Positions 22,720 to 31,547 of a DNA stretch of 64,000 bases are shown one piece after another (position 1 is the stretch's first letter; every line of letters starts with the position of its first letter). A program made the translations under genes and the position numbers. This stretch comes from Pseudomonas fluorescens (GTDB taxonomy: Bacteria > Pseudomonadota > Gammaproteobacteria > Pseudomonadales > Pseudomonadaceae), in assembly GCF_902497775.2 (NCBI RefSeq), contig NZ_OZ024668.1:891826-955825 (forward strand). Reading direction: 5' to 3'. The notes beneath the pieces were generated by a model. That model was not told where the DNA came from. It worked only from the letters and a program-made list of their open reading frames with translations, and searched no databases.

Positions 22720-24807
22720 TTACGGGTTGTTCCGCGCCACCTGAGAATTCAGGCCCAGGTAATCCAGCAGGATCAGCCCGGACTCCTTCAGGTAGGCGTC
22801 GTCTTCCGGCTTGGTATCGTCTGGCTCGACCGGCAGGGCGTCTTCGTCTTCCTTCTTCAGTTCCTTGAGCGGTTCTTCGCCCTTGGCCTTGCGTCGGGTG
22901 TTCTCCAGCGCCAGCTGCTTGCTTTCGATATCGGCGTGCTGGGCACGGCGTTCGGCTTCGTTGAGGCTGACGGTTTTCTCGTTCATCAGCTTCTGGGTCA
23001 GGGCCAGGCGGTCGCGGATGTACACGAACTCCGGATCCTTGGCGGTACGGGTGTCGTGACGCGCCTTGAGCTGCGCCAGGAACGGCTTGAACGGGTCGAC
23101 CGCAGGCTTGATCGCCGGGCGGATGGTGTCCCATGGCATGGCTTCAGGCAGGGCGCTTTCGCCGATTTCCTTGGTGTCGATGATCGACGGGTAATCGATG
23201 TCCGGCAGCACGCCCTGGTGCTGGGTGCTCTGCCCGGAAACCCGGTAGAACTTGGCCAGGGTCAGCTTCAGCTCGCCATGGTTGAGCGGCTGGATGGTCT
23301 GCACCGTGCCTTTGCCGAAGGTCTGCCCGCCGAGGATCAGCGCGCGGTGATAGTCCTGCATGGCGCCGGCGAAAATCTCCGAGGCCGAGGCTGACAGGCG
23401 GTTGACCACCAGCGCCAGCGGGCCTTTGTAGAAGGCGCCGTTGTTCTCGTCTTCAAGCACGTCGACGCGGCCGTCGCTGTTGCGCACCAGCACGGTCGGG
23501 CCCTTGTCGATGAACAGGCTGGTCAGCTCGGTGGCTTCCTGCAACGAGCCGCCGCCGTTGTTGCGCAGGTCGATGACCACGCCGTCGACTTTTTCCTTCT
23601 GCAGTTCGGTGAGCAGTTTCTTCACGTCGCGGGTGGTGCTCTTGTACTCCGGATCGCCGGCACGGAAGGCCTTGAAGTCCAGGTAGAAGGCCGGGATCTC
23701 GATGATGCCGAGCTTGTAGTCGCGCCCGTCTTGCTTGAGCTTGAGCACCGATTTTTTCGCCGCCTGCTCTTCGAGTTTCACCGCTTCACGGGTGATCGGC
23801 ACGATCTTGGTGGTCTGGTCGTTGGGGGCGTTGCTGGCCGGGATGATTTCCAGGCGCACCACCGAACCTTTCGGCCCGCGGATCAGCTTGACCACTTCAT
23901 CCAGGCGCCAGCCGATCACGTCGACCATTTCCTTGTTGCCCTGGGCCACGCCGATGATCTTGTCGGCCGGGGCGACCAGTTTGGTCTTGGCGGCAGGGCC
24001 GGCCGGCACCAGGCGCACGATCTTGACCTGGTCGTTGTCGCTTTGCAGCACAGCACCGATACCTTCGAGCGACAGGCTCATGTTGATATCGAAGTTTTCC
24101 GCGTTGTCGGGCGACAGGTAGTTGGTGTGCGGGTCGTAGGACTGGGCGAAGGTGTTGATGTAGGCCTGGAAGATGTCTTCGGCGCGGGTCTGGTCCAGGC
24201 GCGTGAGCTGGTTCTTGTAGCGCTTGGTCAGCAGTTCCTGGATCGCCTTGGGCTCTTTGCCGGCGATCTTCAGGCGCAGCACTTCATCCTTGACGCGTTT
24301 GCGCCAGAGGTCGTCGAGCTCGGCCTGGTTCTTCATCCACGGCGCGTCCTTGCGATCGATCAGCAAGGTCTCCTTGGTGGTGAAGTCGAAGTTGTCGACG
24401 CCCTTGCTCAGTTCGGCCAGGGCGAAGTCCAGACGCGATTTGACCCGGTCCAGGTAGCGCTTGTAGATGGTGAAGCCGGGGTCGAGATTGCCGCTTTTGA
24501 GGAAATCGTCGAACTGGGTCTTCCACTTGTCGAACTCGGCGATGTCGCTGGCGGTGAAGTAGCTGCGCGCCGGATCGAGGAGTTTGAGGTAGCTGTCGTA
24601 GATGATCACCGAACGCGCATCGTTGAGCGGCGGCTTGCTGTAGTGGTGGCGCTTGAGCAGCTCGACCACGTTGAGGCTGGCGACCACTTCATCGCGGTCG
24701 GGCTGGAGCTTATCCCAGCTGTTGGCGGCCCATGCATTGCCCGCCAATGGCAGACTGCCCAGACCGATCAACAGGGCGAGGGTGGTGCTTGGCAGTAAAT
24801 GCTTCAT
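22720..24807 (-). CDS. prc: Carboxy-terminal (tail-specific) protease Prc
   Basis: A 695-residue periplasmic S41 protease. A signal peptide (MKHLLPSTTLALLIGLG..., cleavage near AWA) is followed by an N-terminal helical domain, a PDZ domain (~240-320) and the protease core. The catalytic Ser is in SASASEIFAGAM and the Lys in GQTFGKGTVQ; a DUF3340-type tail is lysine/glutamate-rich. It degrades ssrA-tagged and other proteins with non-polar C-termini and trims envelope hydrolases; in P. aeruginosa its homologue affects alginate control. ATG 24807 gives a standard signal peptide; ATG 24840 adds 11 residues and cannot be excluded, as neither has a strong ribosome site. A hairpin with T run lies just upstream. 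Confidence 0.93.
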   Translation of the reverse strand: MKHLLPSTTLALLIGLGSLPLAGNAWAANSWDKLQPDRDEVVASLNVVELLKRHHYSKPPLNDARSVIIYDSYLKLLDPARSYFTASDIAEFDKWKTQFDDFLKSGNLDPGFTIYKRYLDRVKSRLDFALAELSKGVDNFDFTTKETLLIDRKDAPWMKNQAELDDLWRKRVKDEVLRLKIAGKEPKAIQELLTKRYKNQLTRLDQTRAEDIFQAYINTFAQSYDPHTNYLSPDNAENFDINMSLSLEGIGAVLQSDNDQVKIVRLVPAGPAAKTKLVAPADKIIGVAQGNKEMVDVIGWRLDEVVKLIRGPKGSVVRLEIIPASNAPNDQTTKIVPITREAVKLEEQAAKKSVLKLKQDGRDYKLGIIEIPAFYLDFKAFRAGDPEYKSTTRDVKKLLTELQKEKVDGVVIDLRNNGGGSLQEATELTSLFIDKGPTVLVRNSDGRVDVLEDENNGAFYKGPLALVVNRLSASASEIFAGAMQDYHRALILGGQTFGKGTVQTIQPLNHGELKLTLAKFYRVSGQSTQHQGVLPDIDYPSIIDTKEIGESALPEAMPWDTIRPAIKPAVDPFKPFLAQLKARHDTRTAKDPEFVYIRDRLALTQKLMNEKTVSLNEAERRAQHADIESKQLALENTRRKAKGEEPLKELKKEDEDALPVEPDDTKPEDDAYLKESGLILLDYLGLNSQVARNNP

Positions 24808-24890
24808 GCTGATTCGACGTAGGGACAATTGATCACGCATATTAGGCCGTCTTTGAATTCGCCGGTTCCATGAAAACCGGACGCATAATG

Positions 24891-24920
24891 CAAAAAGCCC
24901 GGGGCTACAGCTCCCGGGCT
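24891..24920 (-). terminator. Terminator-like hairpin upstream of prc
   Basis: Read on the minus strand, a GC-rich stem (AGCCCGGGAGC...GCCCCGGGCT) is followed by TTTTTG, the form of an intrinsic terminator. It lies between the divergent prc and quinone oxidoreductase genes. It would attenuate prc if the prc promoter is upstream of it, or stop antisense readthrough if the promoter is downstream (24841-24890). Confidence 0.6.
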
Positions 24921-24947
24921 CAGTCATGACTCAACTATGGAGGCACT

Positions 24948-25910
24948 GTGAAGGCATTGCAAGGCGTTGACGGACATGTGGAGTGGGTTGCGACGACAAG
25001 TCCAACTTGCGATATCGGTCAAGTACGAATTCGTGTGGCCGCAGCCGGGCTCAATCGCGCCGATCTGCTCCAGCGTGCCGGGCTCTACCCGCCACCGCCG
25101 GGGGCCAGCGAGTTTCTCGGCCTGGAATGCTCAGGGGTAATCAGTGAAGTGGGCGCCGGTTCCTCCTGGCAAGTCGGCGATCGGGTCTGTGCCTTGCTCG
25201 CCGGTGGCGGCATGGCCGAGGAAGTGGTGGTCGATGGCCGTCATGTGCTGCCGGTTCCTGAAGGCCTGAGCCTGCAGGAAGCGGCGGCGATCCCCGAGGT
25301 GTATGCCACCGCCTGGCTCAATGTGTTCCAGCTGGCCGCGCTCAAGCCGGGTGAGAAGGTCTTGCTGCATGCCGGGGCCAGCGGTGTCGGGTCGGCGGCG
25401 ATCCAGCTGTGCAAGGCCTTTGGCAGCCCGTGCTGGGTCAGCGTCGGCTCGGCCGAGCGCCTGGCCTATTGCGAAGGCTTGGGGGCCAGTGGTGGCGTGG
25501 TGCGCGGTGAAGACCTCGACGCGCTGAACGATTTCGCCCCCTTCAATGTGATCCTCGACCCGGTTGGCGCCAACTATGCCGAGCTCAATCTCAAGCTGCT
25601 GGCCCGTGACGGGCGCTGGGTGATCATCGGTTTGATGGGCGGGCGCAAGGCCGAGCTGGACCTGGCGCAACTGCTGGGCAAGCGCATACAGGTGATGGGC
25701 TCGACCTTGCGCACCCGCGATGATCAGTTCAAGGCGGACCTGCTCAGCGACCTCGGCCAGCAAGTGTGGCCGCTGTTCAGTGAAGGCCGGCTCAAGCCGC
25801 AACTGGCCAAGGCCTTCCCGATCAAGGATGCCGAAGCGGCGTTTGCCGAGCTTGCCAGCAATCAGGTGTCGGGCAAGCTGGTGTTGGTGATCGACGAGAG
25901 TCTGGTGTAG
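24948..25910 (+). CDS. NAD(P)H quinone oxidoreductase, zinc-independent MDR family
   Basis: A 320-residue medium-chain dehydrogenase/reductase. The N-terminal GroES-like part has AGLNRADLLQRAGLYPPPPG; the Rossmann part has the cofactor motif HAGASGVGSAAIQLC (~residue 140). The structural and catalytic zinc cysteines of alcohol dehydrogenases are missing, which fits the quinone-oxidoreductase/crystallin branch (PIG3-like). It should reduce quinones or enones with NADPH in the cytoplasm. The start is GTG at 24948, fixed by GGAGG four bases upstream. Confidence 0.9.
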   Translation: MKALQGVDGHVEWVATTSPTCDIGQVRIRVAAAGLNRADLLQRAGLYPPPPGASEFLGLECSGVISEVGAGSSWQVGDRVCALLAGGGMAEEVVVDGRHVLPVPEGLSLQEAAAIPEVYATAWLNVFQLAALKPGEKVLLHAGASGVGSAAIQLCKAFGSPCWVSVGSAERLAYCEGLGASGGVVRGEDLDALNDFAPFNVILDPVGANYAELNLKLLARDGRWVIIGLMGGRKAELDLAQLLGKRIQVMGSTLRTRDDQFKADLLSDLGQQVWPLFSEGRLKPQLAKAFPIKDAEAAFAELASNQVSGKLVLVIDESLV

Positions 25911-25925
25911 TACGCCAATCGCTGG

Positions 25926-25966
25926 AAAGCCCGCTCCCACAGGTAGGAGCGGGCTTGCCCCGCGAT
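25926..25966. repeat. REP element
   Basis: A partial inverted pair, AAGCCCGCTCCCAC and GGAGCGGGCTTGCCCCGCGAT, between the oxidoreductase gene and the convergent HAD phosphatase gene. Confidence 0.85.
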
Positions 25967-25974
25967 GGCTTCAA

Positions 25975-26628
25975 TTATTTCCAGCTATGAATCGGCCAGC
26001 CATGGGTCTCGGCCTGCTCGCGCAACACCGGATCCGGATTGACCACATGCGGGTAATCCACCTTCAGCAGCAACGGCAGATCGTTGCGTGAATCCGAGTA
26101 GAAACTCGCGCCTTCAAGGTTTTCTTCTTCCTGGTCCAGCCACTCCAGCAAACGGGTGATCTTGCCTTCGCGGTAGGTCAGCACGCCGGTGGTGTTGCCG
26201 GTGTAAACACCGCGTGCAACCTCCAGCTCAATGCCAAGAACTTCATCGATACCCAGGCGCTCGGCAATGGGTTTGACCAGGTGGGTGCCGGAAGCCGAAA
26301 TCACTAGGATCCGGTCGCCGGCCTTGCGGTGGGCAGCAATGGTCTTGGTGGCATCACTGAAGATGATCGGTTCGATGAAATCTTCTACCCACGGTGCGAC
26401 CAGATGCTCGACTTCTTCCGGCGTGCGGCCGATCAGCGGCTCAAGGCTGAAGGCCATGTAGTCTTCCATGGCCAGATGGCCCCTGCCGTAGGCGTCCATC
26501 AGCTCTTTGTCACGGCGCAGGAAGGATTCGCCATCGACCCAGCCAAGGCGGACCATCTGCTCGCTCCACAATGACGCACAGTCACCGTGGATCAGGGTTT
26601 CATCCAGATCGAAAATCGCTAGTGCCAT
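25975..26628 (-). CDS. HAD-family phosphatase (SerB-like, subfamily IB)
   Basis: A 217-residue HAD hydrolase. Motif I is FDLDETL (nucleophile Asp ~7), motif II is VISASGT, and motif IV is FYSDSRNDLPLL near the C-terminus; the helical cap of the IB group (phosphoserine phosphatase, PgpC-like) sits between. It removes phosphate from a small molecule. It is only 25 bases after the ABC ATPase gene and probably belongs to that operon, so its substrate may be an imported phosphate ester. ATG 26628 begins the conserved region; AGGAG lies upstream. Confidence 0.88.
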   Translation of the reverse strand: MALAIFDLDETLIHGDCASLWSEQMVRLGWVDGESFLRRDKELMDAYGRGHLAMEDYMAFSLEPLIGRTPEEVEHLVAPWVEDFIEPIIFSDATKTIAAHRKAGDRILVISASGTHLVKPIAERLGIDEVLGIELEVARGVYTGNTTGVLTYREGKITRLLEWLDQEEENLEGASFYSDSRNDLPLLLKVDYPHVVNPDPVLREQAETHGWPIHSWK

Positions 26629-26653
26629 ATTCAGAAAAACTCCTGTGCAACCC

Positions 26654-27643
26654 TCAGGCGACTTCGCAGAGGGCGGTGGGATCGATCGACAAGGATACCC
26701 GCTGGCCGTCCGGGTGCAGATCGGCGGACGAGCGGTTGAGTACATCGACCAGCAATTCTACCCCGCGCGCTTCGACCCGGTAGCGGATCACGTTGCCCAG
26801 CAAGCTGTGGCTGCGTACCAGCCCCTCCAGCTCGCCGTCGAGGCTCAGCGCGATGGCTTCCGGGCGGATCGCCAGGCGGCTGCCCACCGGGCGCTGCAGC
26901 AGGCGGCTGGCGCTGTCGGCGTCGAGCAGGTTGTAGTTGCCGATAAAGCCTGCGGCGAACACGTCCACCGGCGCGGTATAGAGGGTTTCGGCATCGCCGC
27001 TCTGGACGATGCGGCCCTGGTTCATGAGGAAGATGCGGTCGGACATGGTCAGCGCTTCTTCCTGGTCGTGGGTGACGAAGATGGTGGTCAGGCCCAGCTC
27101 GCGCTGGATGGCGCGGATCTGCTCGCGCAGGTGTTTACGAATACGCGCATCCAGTGCCGACAGCGGCTCGTCGAGCAGTAACAGGCGCGGGCGGGTGACC
27201 AGCGAGCGGGCCAGGGCCACGCGCTGGCACTGGCCGCCGGACAGCTGGTGCGGGTAGCGGCGGGCAAAGTCCTGCAGCTCGACCAGTTGCAACACCTCGC
27301 GGACCCGCGCCTGGCTGTCGTCGCGGTTGACCTTCTGCATGCGCAGGCCGAAGGCGACGTTCTGCTCGACGGTCATGTTGGGGAACAGTGCGTAACTCTG
27401 GAACACCATGCCGATCCCGCGCTTTTGCGGGCTCAGCGGCACCAGGTCGTTGCCATCGAGCAAAATGCGCCCGCTGTCGACTGCGGTCAGCCCGGCGATG
27501 CAGCGCAGCAGGGTGGATTTGCCGCAACCGGACGGGCCGAGCAAGGTGACGAATTCGCCGCGTTCGATCTGGCAGTTGATGTCGTTGAACACCGGGCTGC
27601 CGGCATAGCTTTTTTGCAGGTTCTGTACGCTGACAAAGCTCAT
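26654..27643 (-). CDS. ABC importer ATP-binding protein (Pot/Fbp/Phn type)
   Basis: A 329-residue ATPase with Walker A GPSGCGKST, Q-loop at VFQSYALFPNM, signature LSGGQCQRVALA, Walker B LLLLDEPLSALD and the switch His in FVTHDQEEA. A TOBE-like regulatory domain fills the last ~90 residues. It powers the importer formed with the two permeases directly upstream. The family includes polyamine, ferric-iron and 2-aminoethylphosphonate (PhnT) ATPases; the context with two phosphohydrolases and a GntR/UTRA regulator favours an organophosphorus substrate. It is one base from the permease gene. Confidence 0.93.
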   Translation of the reverse strand: MSFVSVQNLQKSYAGSPVFNDINCQIERGEFVTLLGPSGCGKSTLLRCIAGLTAVDSGRILLDGNDLVPLSPQKRGIGMVFQSYALFPNMTVEQNVAFGLRMQKVNRDDSQARVREVLQLVELQDFARRYPHQLSGGQCQRVALARSLVTRPRLLLLDEPLSALDARIRKHLREQIRAIQRELGLTTIFVTHDQEEALTMSDRIFLMNQGRIVQSGDAETLYTAPVDVFAAGFIGNYNLLDADSASRLLQRPVGSRLAIRPEAIALSLDGELEGLVRSHSLLGNVIRYRVEARGVELLVDVLNRSSADLHPDGQRVSLSIDPTALCEVA

Positions 27644-27644
27644 A

Positions 27645-28442
27645 TCAGGACTTGTCCTTGTTCAGGCGGTTGGCTGCCCAGGTCAGCACCAGCACGAAGA
27701 GGAAATAGGAAACCACCAGGGCACTGTTGAAGTGGCCACTGCTGTTGCGCATGTTGTTGAGGTACACCTGCAGGGTCTCGTAGCGGGTGCCGACCAGCAG
27801 GTTGGCGAACACGAACTCGCCGAACAGGAACGAGAACGACAGCAGCAAGGCCACCATCAGGCCCTTGCGCAGGTTCGGCAGCACGACCAGGAAGGCGGCC
27901 TGGAAAGTGCTGGCGCCAAGCAGCTGGGCCGCGTCCATCAGGTCGCGCAGGTTGATCGCCTGCAGGTTGTTGGTGATCGCCCGGTACATGAACGGCAGGG
28001 CCACGGTGAAGTAACAGCCGATCAGGATCCATGGCGTGCCGACCATGGCCATCGGCCCCGAGCCGTAGAGTTGCAGCAGGCCCACCGAGGACACCACCGG
28101 CGGCACCGCGAAGGGCAGCAAGATGAGGATGTTCATCAGCGCATCGAGCCGCGGAAAGTGGTAATGGACCACGAACAACAGCGGCAAAATCAGCAGTACC
28201 GACAGCAGCAGGGCGCCGACACAGACCAGCAGCGACTGGCCGAAGGCGGCGAGAAAGCGCGGGTCGCTCCACAGCGCCAGGTACCACTTGAAGGTCAGCC
28301 CGCTGGGCAGCAGGCTCGCCGACCAGCTGGTGGCCAGCGAGTAGAGCAGGGTGCCGGCCAGCGGCAGCAGGAGGATGATAAACAGCAGGTAGACCACCAG
28401 GCGGTGGTACAGCGACGAGGTGCCCGGTTCAGCGCGCGACAT
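27645..28442 (-). CDS. ABC importer permease (second)
   Basis: A 265-residue inner-membrane protein with six predicted helices. The EAA loop appears as MDAAQLLGASTFQAAFLVVLPNLRKG, which docks the ATPase. It resembles PotC/PhnV-type permeases and would pair with the permease encoded just upstream, whose gene it overlaps by 14 bases. It carries solute from the periplasmic binding protein into the cytoplasm. Confidence 0.92.
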   Translation of the reverse strand: MSRAEPGTSSLYHRLVVYLLFIILLLPLAGTLLYSLATSWSASLLPSGLTFKWYLALWSDPRFLAAFGQSLLVCVGALLLSVLLILPLLFVVHYHFPRLDALMNILILLPFAVPPVVSSVGLLQLYGSGPMAMVGTPWILIGCYFTVALPFMYRAITNNLQAINLRDLMDAAQLLGASTFQAAFLVVLPNLRKGLMVALLLSFSFLFGEFVFANLLVGTRYETLQVYLNNMRNSSGHFNSALVVSYFLFVLVLTWAANRLNKDKS

Positions 28443-29271
28443 GATAGCTCCGCTTCAACAGCCATTGATGGACGAAGGTCACCAGGGTCATCAGCCCGAC
28501 CAGGATGACCGCCAGGGCGCTGGCCAGGTTCGGGTCCAGCGAGATGTCGCCGGCCACCAGCGCGGCGATGCGGATCGGCAGCACGTTGAAGTTGCCGGTG
28601 GTCAGCGCATACACCGTGGCGTAGGCGCCCAGGGCGTTGGCCAGGAGGATCACGAAGGTGCCCAGCAGCGCCGGGGTCAGCACCGGCAAGCCGATGTGCC
28701 GCCAGTATTGCCAGGCGCCGGCGCCGAGCAGCTCGGCGGATTCGCGCCAGTCTTCGCGCAGGGCGTCGAAGGCCGGGTAGAGCAGCAGCACGCCGAGGGG
28801 GATCTGGAAATAGGTGTAGAGGATGATCAGCCCGGTCTTGGAGTAGAGGTTGAAGTCCTCGATGATCCCGGCCTGTTTCAGCAGCATGGTCAGCGCGCCG
28901 TTGAAGCCGAGCAGGATGATGAAGGCAAAGGCCAGCGGCACTCCGGAGAAGTTGCTGGTCATGTTGGCAAAGGCGTTGACGAAATCACGCAGACGCGAGT
29001 CGACCCGGCGCAAGGAGTAGCTGCCGAGGATGGCGATGAGGATACCGAACAGGCTCGACCAGAAGCTGATCTCCAGGCTGTGCTGGATCGCCTGGCGGTA
29101 GAACTTCGAGTTGAATATCTTGGTGAAGTTGTCCAGCCCCCAGCTCGATTCCACCTGCACGCTGTGGAGCATGACCCAGGCCAGCGGGGCGATCTGGAAG
29201 ATGATGAAAAACACCGCGAAAGGCACCAGGCAGAGCAGGGCCAGCCATTTGCCGCGTTTGATCGAATTCAC
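28429..29271 (-). CDS. ABC importer permease (first)
   Basis: A 280-residue inner-membrane permease of the PotB/PhnU type, six predicted helices, with an EAA-like loop near RESAELLGAGAWQYWRHIGLPVL. I chose GTG at 29271 because it overlaps the preceding stop as GTGA and begins the conserved sequence (NSIKRGKWLALLCLVPFAVF); a longer reading from 29337 would add 22 residues that shadow the upstream gene. It overlaps the second permease gene, so the two subunits are made in step. Confidence 0.9.
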   Translation of the reverse strand: MNSIKRGKWLALLCLVPFAVFFIIFQIAPLAWVMLHSVQVESSWGLDNFTKIFNSKFYRQAIQHSLEISFWSSLFGILIAILGSYSLRRVDSRLRDFVNAFANMTSNFSGVPLAFAFIILLGFNGALTMLLKQAGIIEDFNLYSKTGLIILYTYFQIPLGVLLLYPAFDALREDWRESAELLGAGAWQYWRHIGLPVLTPALLGTFVILLANALGAYATVYALTTGNFNVLPIRIAALVAGDISLDPNLASALAVILVGLMTLVTFVHQWLLKRSYHVAR

Positions 29272-30074
29272 TTGAGCAGCTCCCGGCACACCGGTTTGTC
29301 GTGGGGCACGCCGAGCAATTCGCAAATGGTGCCGCACAGTTCGGTCTGCAGCGGCTTGGCGGCCGGGTCGAGGCTGAACGCCTCGCCGAAGACGAACAGC
29401 GGCACCTCACGTTCTTCGGCCAGCAGGCCGTTGTGCGAGCGGTCGTTGTTCATGCCGTGGTCGGCCGTCACCACTACCTGGTAACCCTCTTCGAGCCAGG
29501 TGCGCAGGTAGTCGGCCAGGAGGATATCGGCGCTGCGGGCGCTGTTGCGGTACTGGCTGCTGTCCAGGCCGTGACGGTGGCCGGCGTCGTCGATGTTCAT
29601 CGGGTGCACCAGGAGGAAGTTCGGTGCATGACGGCGGCGCAGGTATTCGGCGTCGGCGAACAGGTGCGAATCGGGGTAGTGGTCGGCGTAGTAGAACAGC
29701 CCGTGCTGGATCGGCAGCTTGGGCGCGTGGGTGTGGCGGTCGCGCAGCGGGTCGAAGGGCGAGCGGTTGTACAGCTCGCTCATCCAGTGATAGGCCGCCG
29801 CTGCCGTGCCCAGGCCGGCTTCGCGGGCGTAGTGGAATACGCTGCGCTGGTTGGACAGGCGGTTGACGTTGTTGTGGACGATGCCGCTGTCGATCGGGGC
29901 GACACCGGTGAGGATGCATTCGTACAGCGGCCGCGACAACGACGGCAGCTCGCACTCCAGCCGGTACAGCGCGGCGCGGTCGGCTTCGACGTAGGCATGC
30001 AGATGGCCCATGGCGTGGTGCGCGACCTGGTGGTTGAGGCCATCGAGCAGGACCAGGATGACGTTGTGGTTCAT
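29268..30074 (-). CDS. Alkaline-phosphatase-superfamily phosphodiesterase/pyrophosphatase
   Basis: A 268-residue protein of the type I phosphodiesterase/nucleotide pyrophosphatase fold. Metal ligands are suggested by VILVLLDGLN at the N-terminus, HPMNIDDAGHRHG in the middle and TADHGMNNDRSH. No signal peptide is visible, so it acts in the cytoplasm. The superfamily cleaves phosphodiester, pyrophosphate or phosphonate bonds (phosphonoacetate hydrolase belongs here). Being embedded between the binding-protein and permease genes of an ABC importer, it probably processes the imported compound. Confidence 0.85.
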   Translation of the reverse strand: MNHNVILVLLDGLNHQVAHHAMGHLHAYVEADRAALYRLECELPSLSRPLYECILTGVAPIDSGIVHNNVNRLSNQRSVFHYAREAGLGTAAAAYHWMSELYNRSPFDPLRDRHTHAPKLPIQHGLFYYADHYPDSHLFADAEYLRRRHAPNFLLVHPMNIDDAGHRHGLDSSQYRNSARSADILLADYLRTWLEEGYQVVVTADHGMNNDRSHNGLLAEEREVPLFVFGEAFSLDPAAKPLQTELCGTICELLGVPHDKPVCRELLK

Positions 30075-30100
30075 AGAAACTCCGCAATTGTGGTGACCTC

Positions 30101-30153
30101 ATCGCTGGCAACTCAGCTCCCACAGACCTTGTGGGAACTGGCTTGCCAGCGAT
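30101..30153. repeat. REP-like inverted repeat
   Basis: ATCGCTGGCAA...CTCCCACA and TGTGGGA...TTGCCAGCGAT form an imperfect palindrome between the binding-protein and phosphodiesterase genes. It may stabilise the upstream transcript so that the binding protein is made in excess, as is usual in such operons. Confidence 0.75.
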
Positions 30154-30190
30154 TGGGGGTAGCAGGTATTGCCTGACACCCCCTGAAGGT

Positions 30191-31255
30191 TCACTCCATC
30201 TCGATGATCACTTGCTCCTGCCACAACTGCGGCAGCTTCTTGGAGGTCGCTTCCCAGGCGGCGGCATCCTTGATCGGTTGCACGGCGCGGTACTGCTCGT
30301 TGGGCAGCAGCTTGGCCTGGACATCGGCCGGCAGCTTCAGGTGCTCGGCACGGATCGGCCGGGCGTGACCTTCGGCCAGGTTGATCTGCCCGGCATCGCT
30401 GAAGATGTACTCGCGGGTCAGCTTGGCGGCGTTGGGGTTCTTCGCGTACTTGTTGATGATCGTGGTGTAGCCGGAGATCACCGAGCCATCAGACGGGATC
30501 AGCACTTCGAAGCGTTTCGGGTCGATCTGCTGGCGGTAGCTGAGGCCGTTGAAGTCCCAGACCACACCGACTTCGATCTCGCCCTTTTCCAGGGTCTGGA
30601 TAGTCGGGTTGGCCAGCGACAGGCGTTTTTGCTGGGCCAGCTTGGTGAACAGCTGCAGGCCCGGTTCGATGTTCTTCTCGTCACCTTTGTAGGCAATGGC
30701 CGCGGCCAGCACGCCGTTGGCAGCCTGGGCTGCGGTGCCGACGTCACCGATGGCGACCTTGTACTTGCCCTTTTCCAGGTCATGCCAGGTTTTCGGGATG
30801 TCTTTTTCCTTCACCAGTTGCTTGTTGATGATGAAGGCGATGGTGCCGGTATAGGCCAGGGCCCAGTGGCCGTCTTTATCCTTGGCCCAGTCCGGGATCT
30901 GCTCCCAGGTGCTTGGCTTGTACGGCTGGGTCACGCCCTTGGTCACGGCGATCGGGCCGAAGGCGGCGCCGACGTCACCGATGTCGGCGCTGGCGTTGTC
31001 TTTTTCGGCATCGAACTTGGCCACTTCCTGGGCCGAGCTCATGTCGGTGTCCATGTGCTTGAGGCCGTATTTTTTCGCCAGGTCTTCCCAGGTGCCTTTC
31101 CAGTTGGCCCAGGCATCGGGCATGCCCACGCTGTTGACCGCGCCTTCTTTGCGGGCGGCGTCCTCGAGGGCCTTGAGGTCGGTGTCGGCGGCCATGGCCG
31201 TGGTGCACAAAGCGATACTCGAGCCTAACAGTGACGCCAGAAAAAGCTTTTTCAT
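30191..31255 (-). CDS. ABC importer periplasmic substrate-binding protein
   Basis: A 354-residue extracellular solute-binding protein with a signal peptide (MKKLFLASLLGSSIALCTT, cleaved near AMA). The fold is of the PotD/FbpA/PhnS class (KEGAVNSVGMPDAWANW, VVWDFNGLSYRQQ). It delivers the substrate to the two permeases. The gene is first in the operon, separated from the rest by an REP-like hairpin. Upstream lie GGTCTA/TAGACC half-sites that may be GntR operators. The substrate is not readable from sequence; 2-aminoethylphosphonate or another phosphate compound is the contextual guess. Confidence 0.9.
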   Translation of the reverse strand: MKKLFLASLLGSSIALCTTAMAADTDLKALEDAARKEGAVNSVGMPDAWANWKGTWEDLAKKYGLKHMDTDMSSAQEVAKFDAEKDNASADIGDVGAAFGPIAVTKGVTQPYKPSTWEQIPDWAKDKDGHWALAYTGTIAFIINKQLVKEKDIPKTWHDLEKGKYKVAIGDVGTAAQAANGVLAAAIAYKGDEKNIEPGLQLFTKLAQQKRLSLANPTIQTLEKGEIEVGVVWDFNGLSYRQQIDPKRFEVLIPSDGSVISGYTTIINKYAKNPNAAKLTREYIFSDAGQINLAEGHARPIRAEHLKLPADVQAKLLPNEQYRAVQPIKDAAAWEATSKKLPQLWQEQVIIEME

Positions 31256-31322
31256 CCGAAGCTCCTTGATGGGTGCCGTGCAAAACGCAAAAGGTGTTGT
31301 TGGATGTTGTTGCGGTTCGGTT

Positions 31323-31533
31323 GGTCTAGGTCAGCAATACCTGAGCCAAGGTAGACCTGTTGCATGACAATTTGATGTCCAGGCGTGCTGCCAGCCAGGG
31401 CTCGCGCCCCTGAAAATCAAGCGTAGACCACCCTGGCTGTCATCTGGCTTTCATCTGGAGTGCCTAGGCTTGCACTATTCTCATAGCCCTGAAGGCGCCA
31501 AGAATGGGCGTTGCTGGGGCTGGACTAGTCCAG
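31323..31533. promoter_or_regulatory. Candidate GntR/UTRA operators in divergent promoter region
   Basis: A perfect 14-base palindrome CTGGACTAGTCCAG (31520-31533) stands 14 bases before the regulator gene. Closer to the binding-protein gene are half-sites GGTCTA (31323-31328) and TAGACC (31352-31357, 31424-31429), which together resemble the TGGTCTAGACCA operators of UTRA-type GntR proteins. The 31256-31547 gap contains no gene. Confidence 0.5.
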
Positions 31534-31547
31534 ATAGGTAACCTTTG

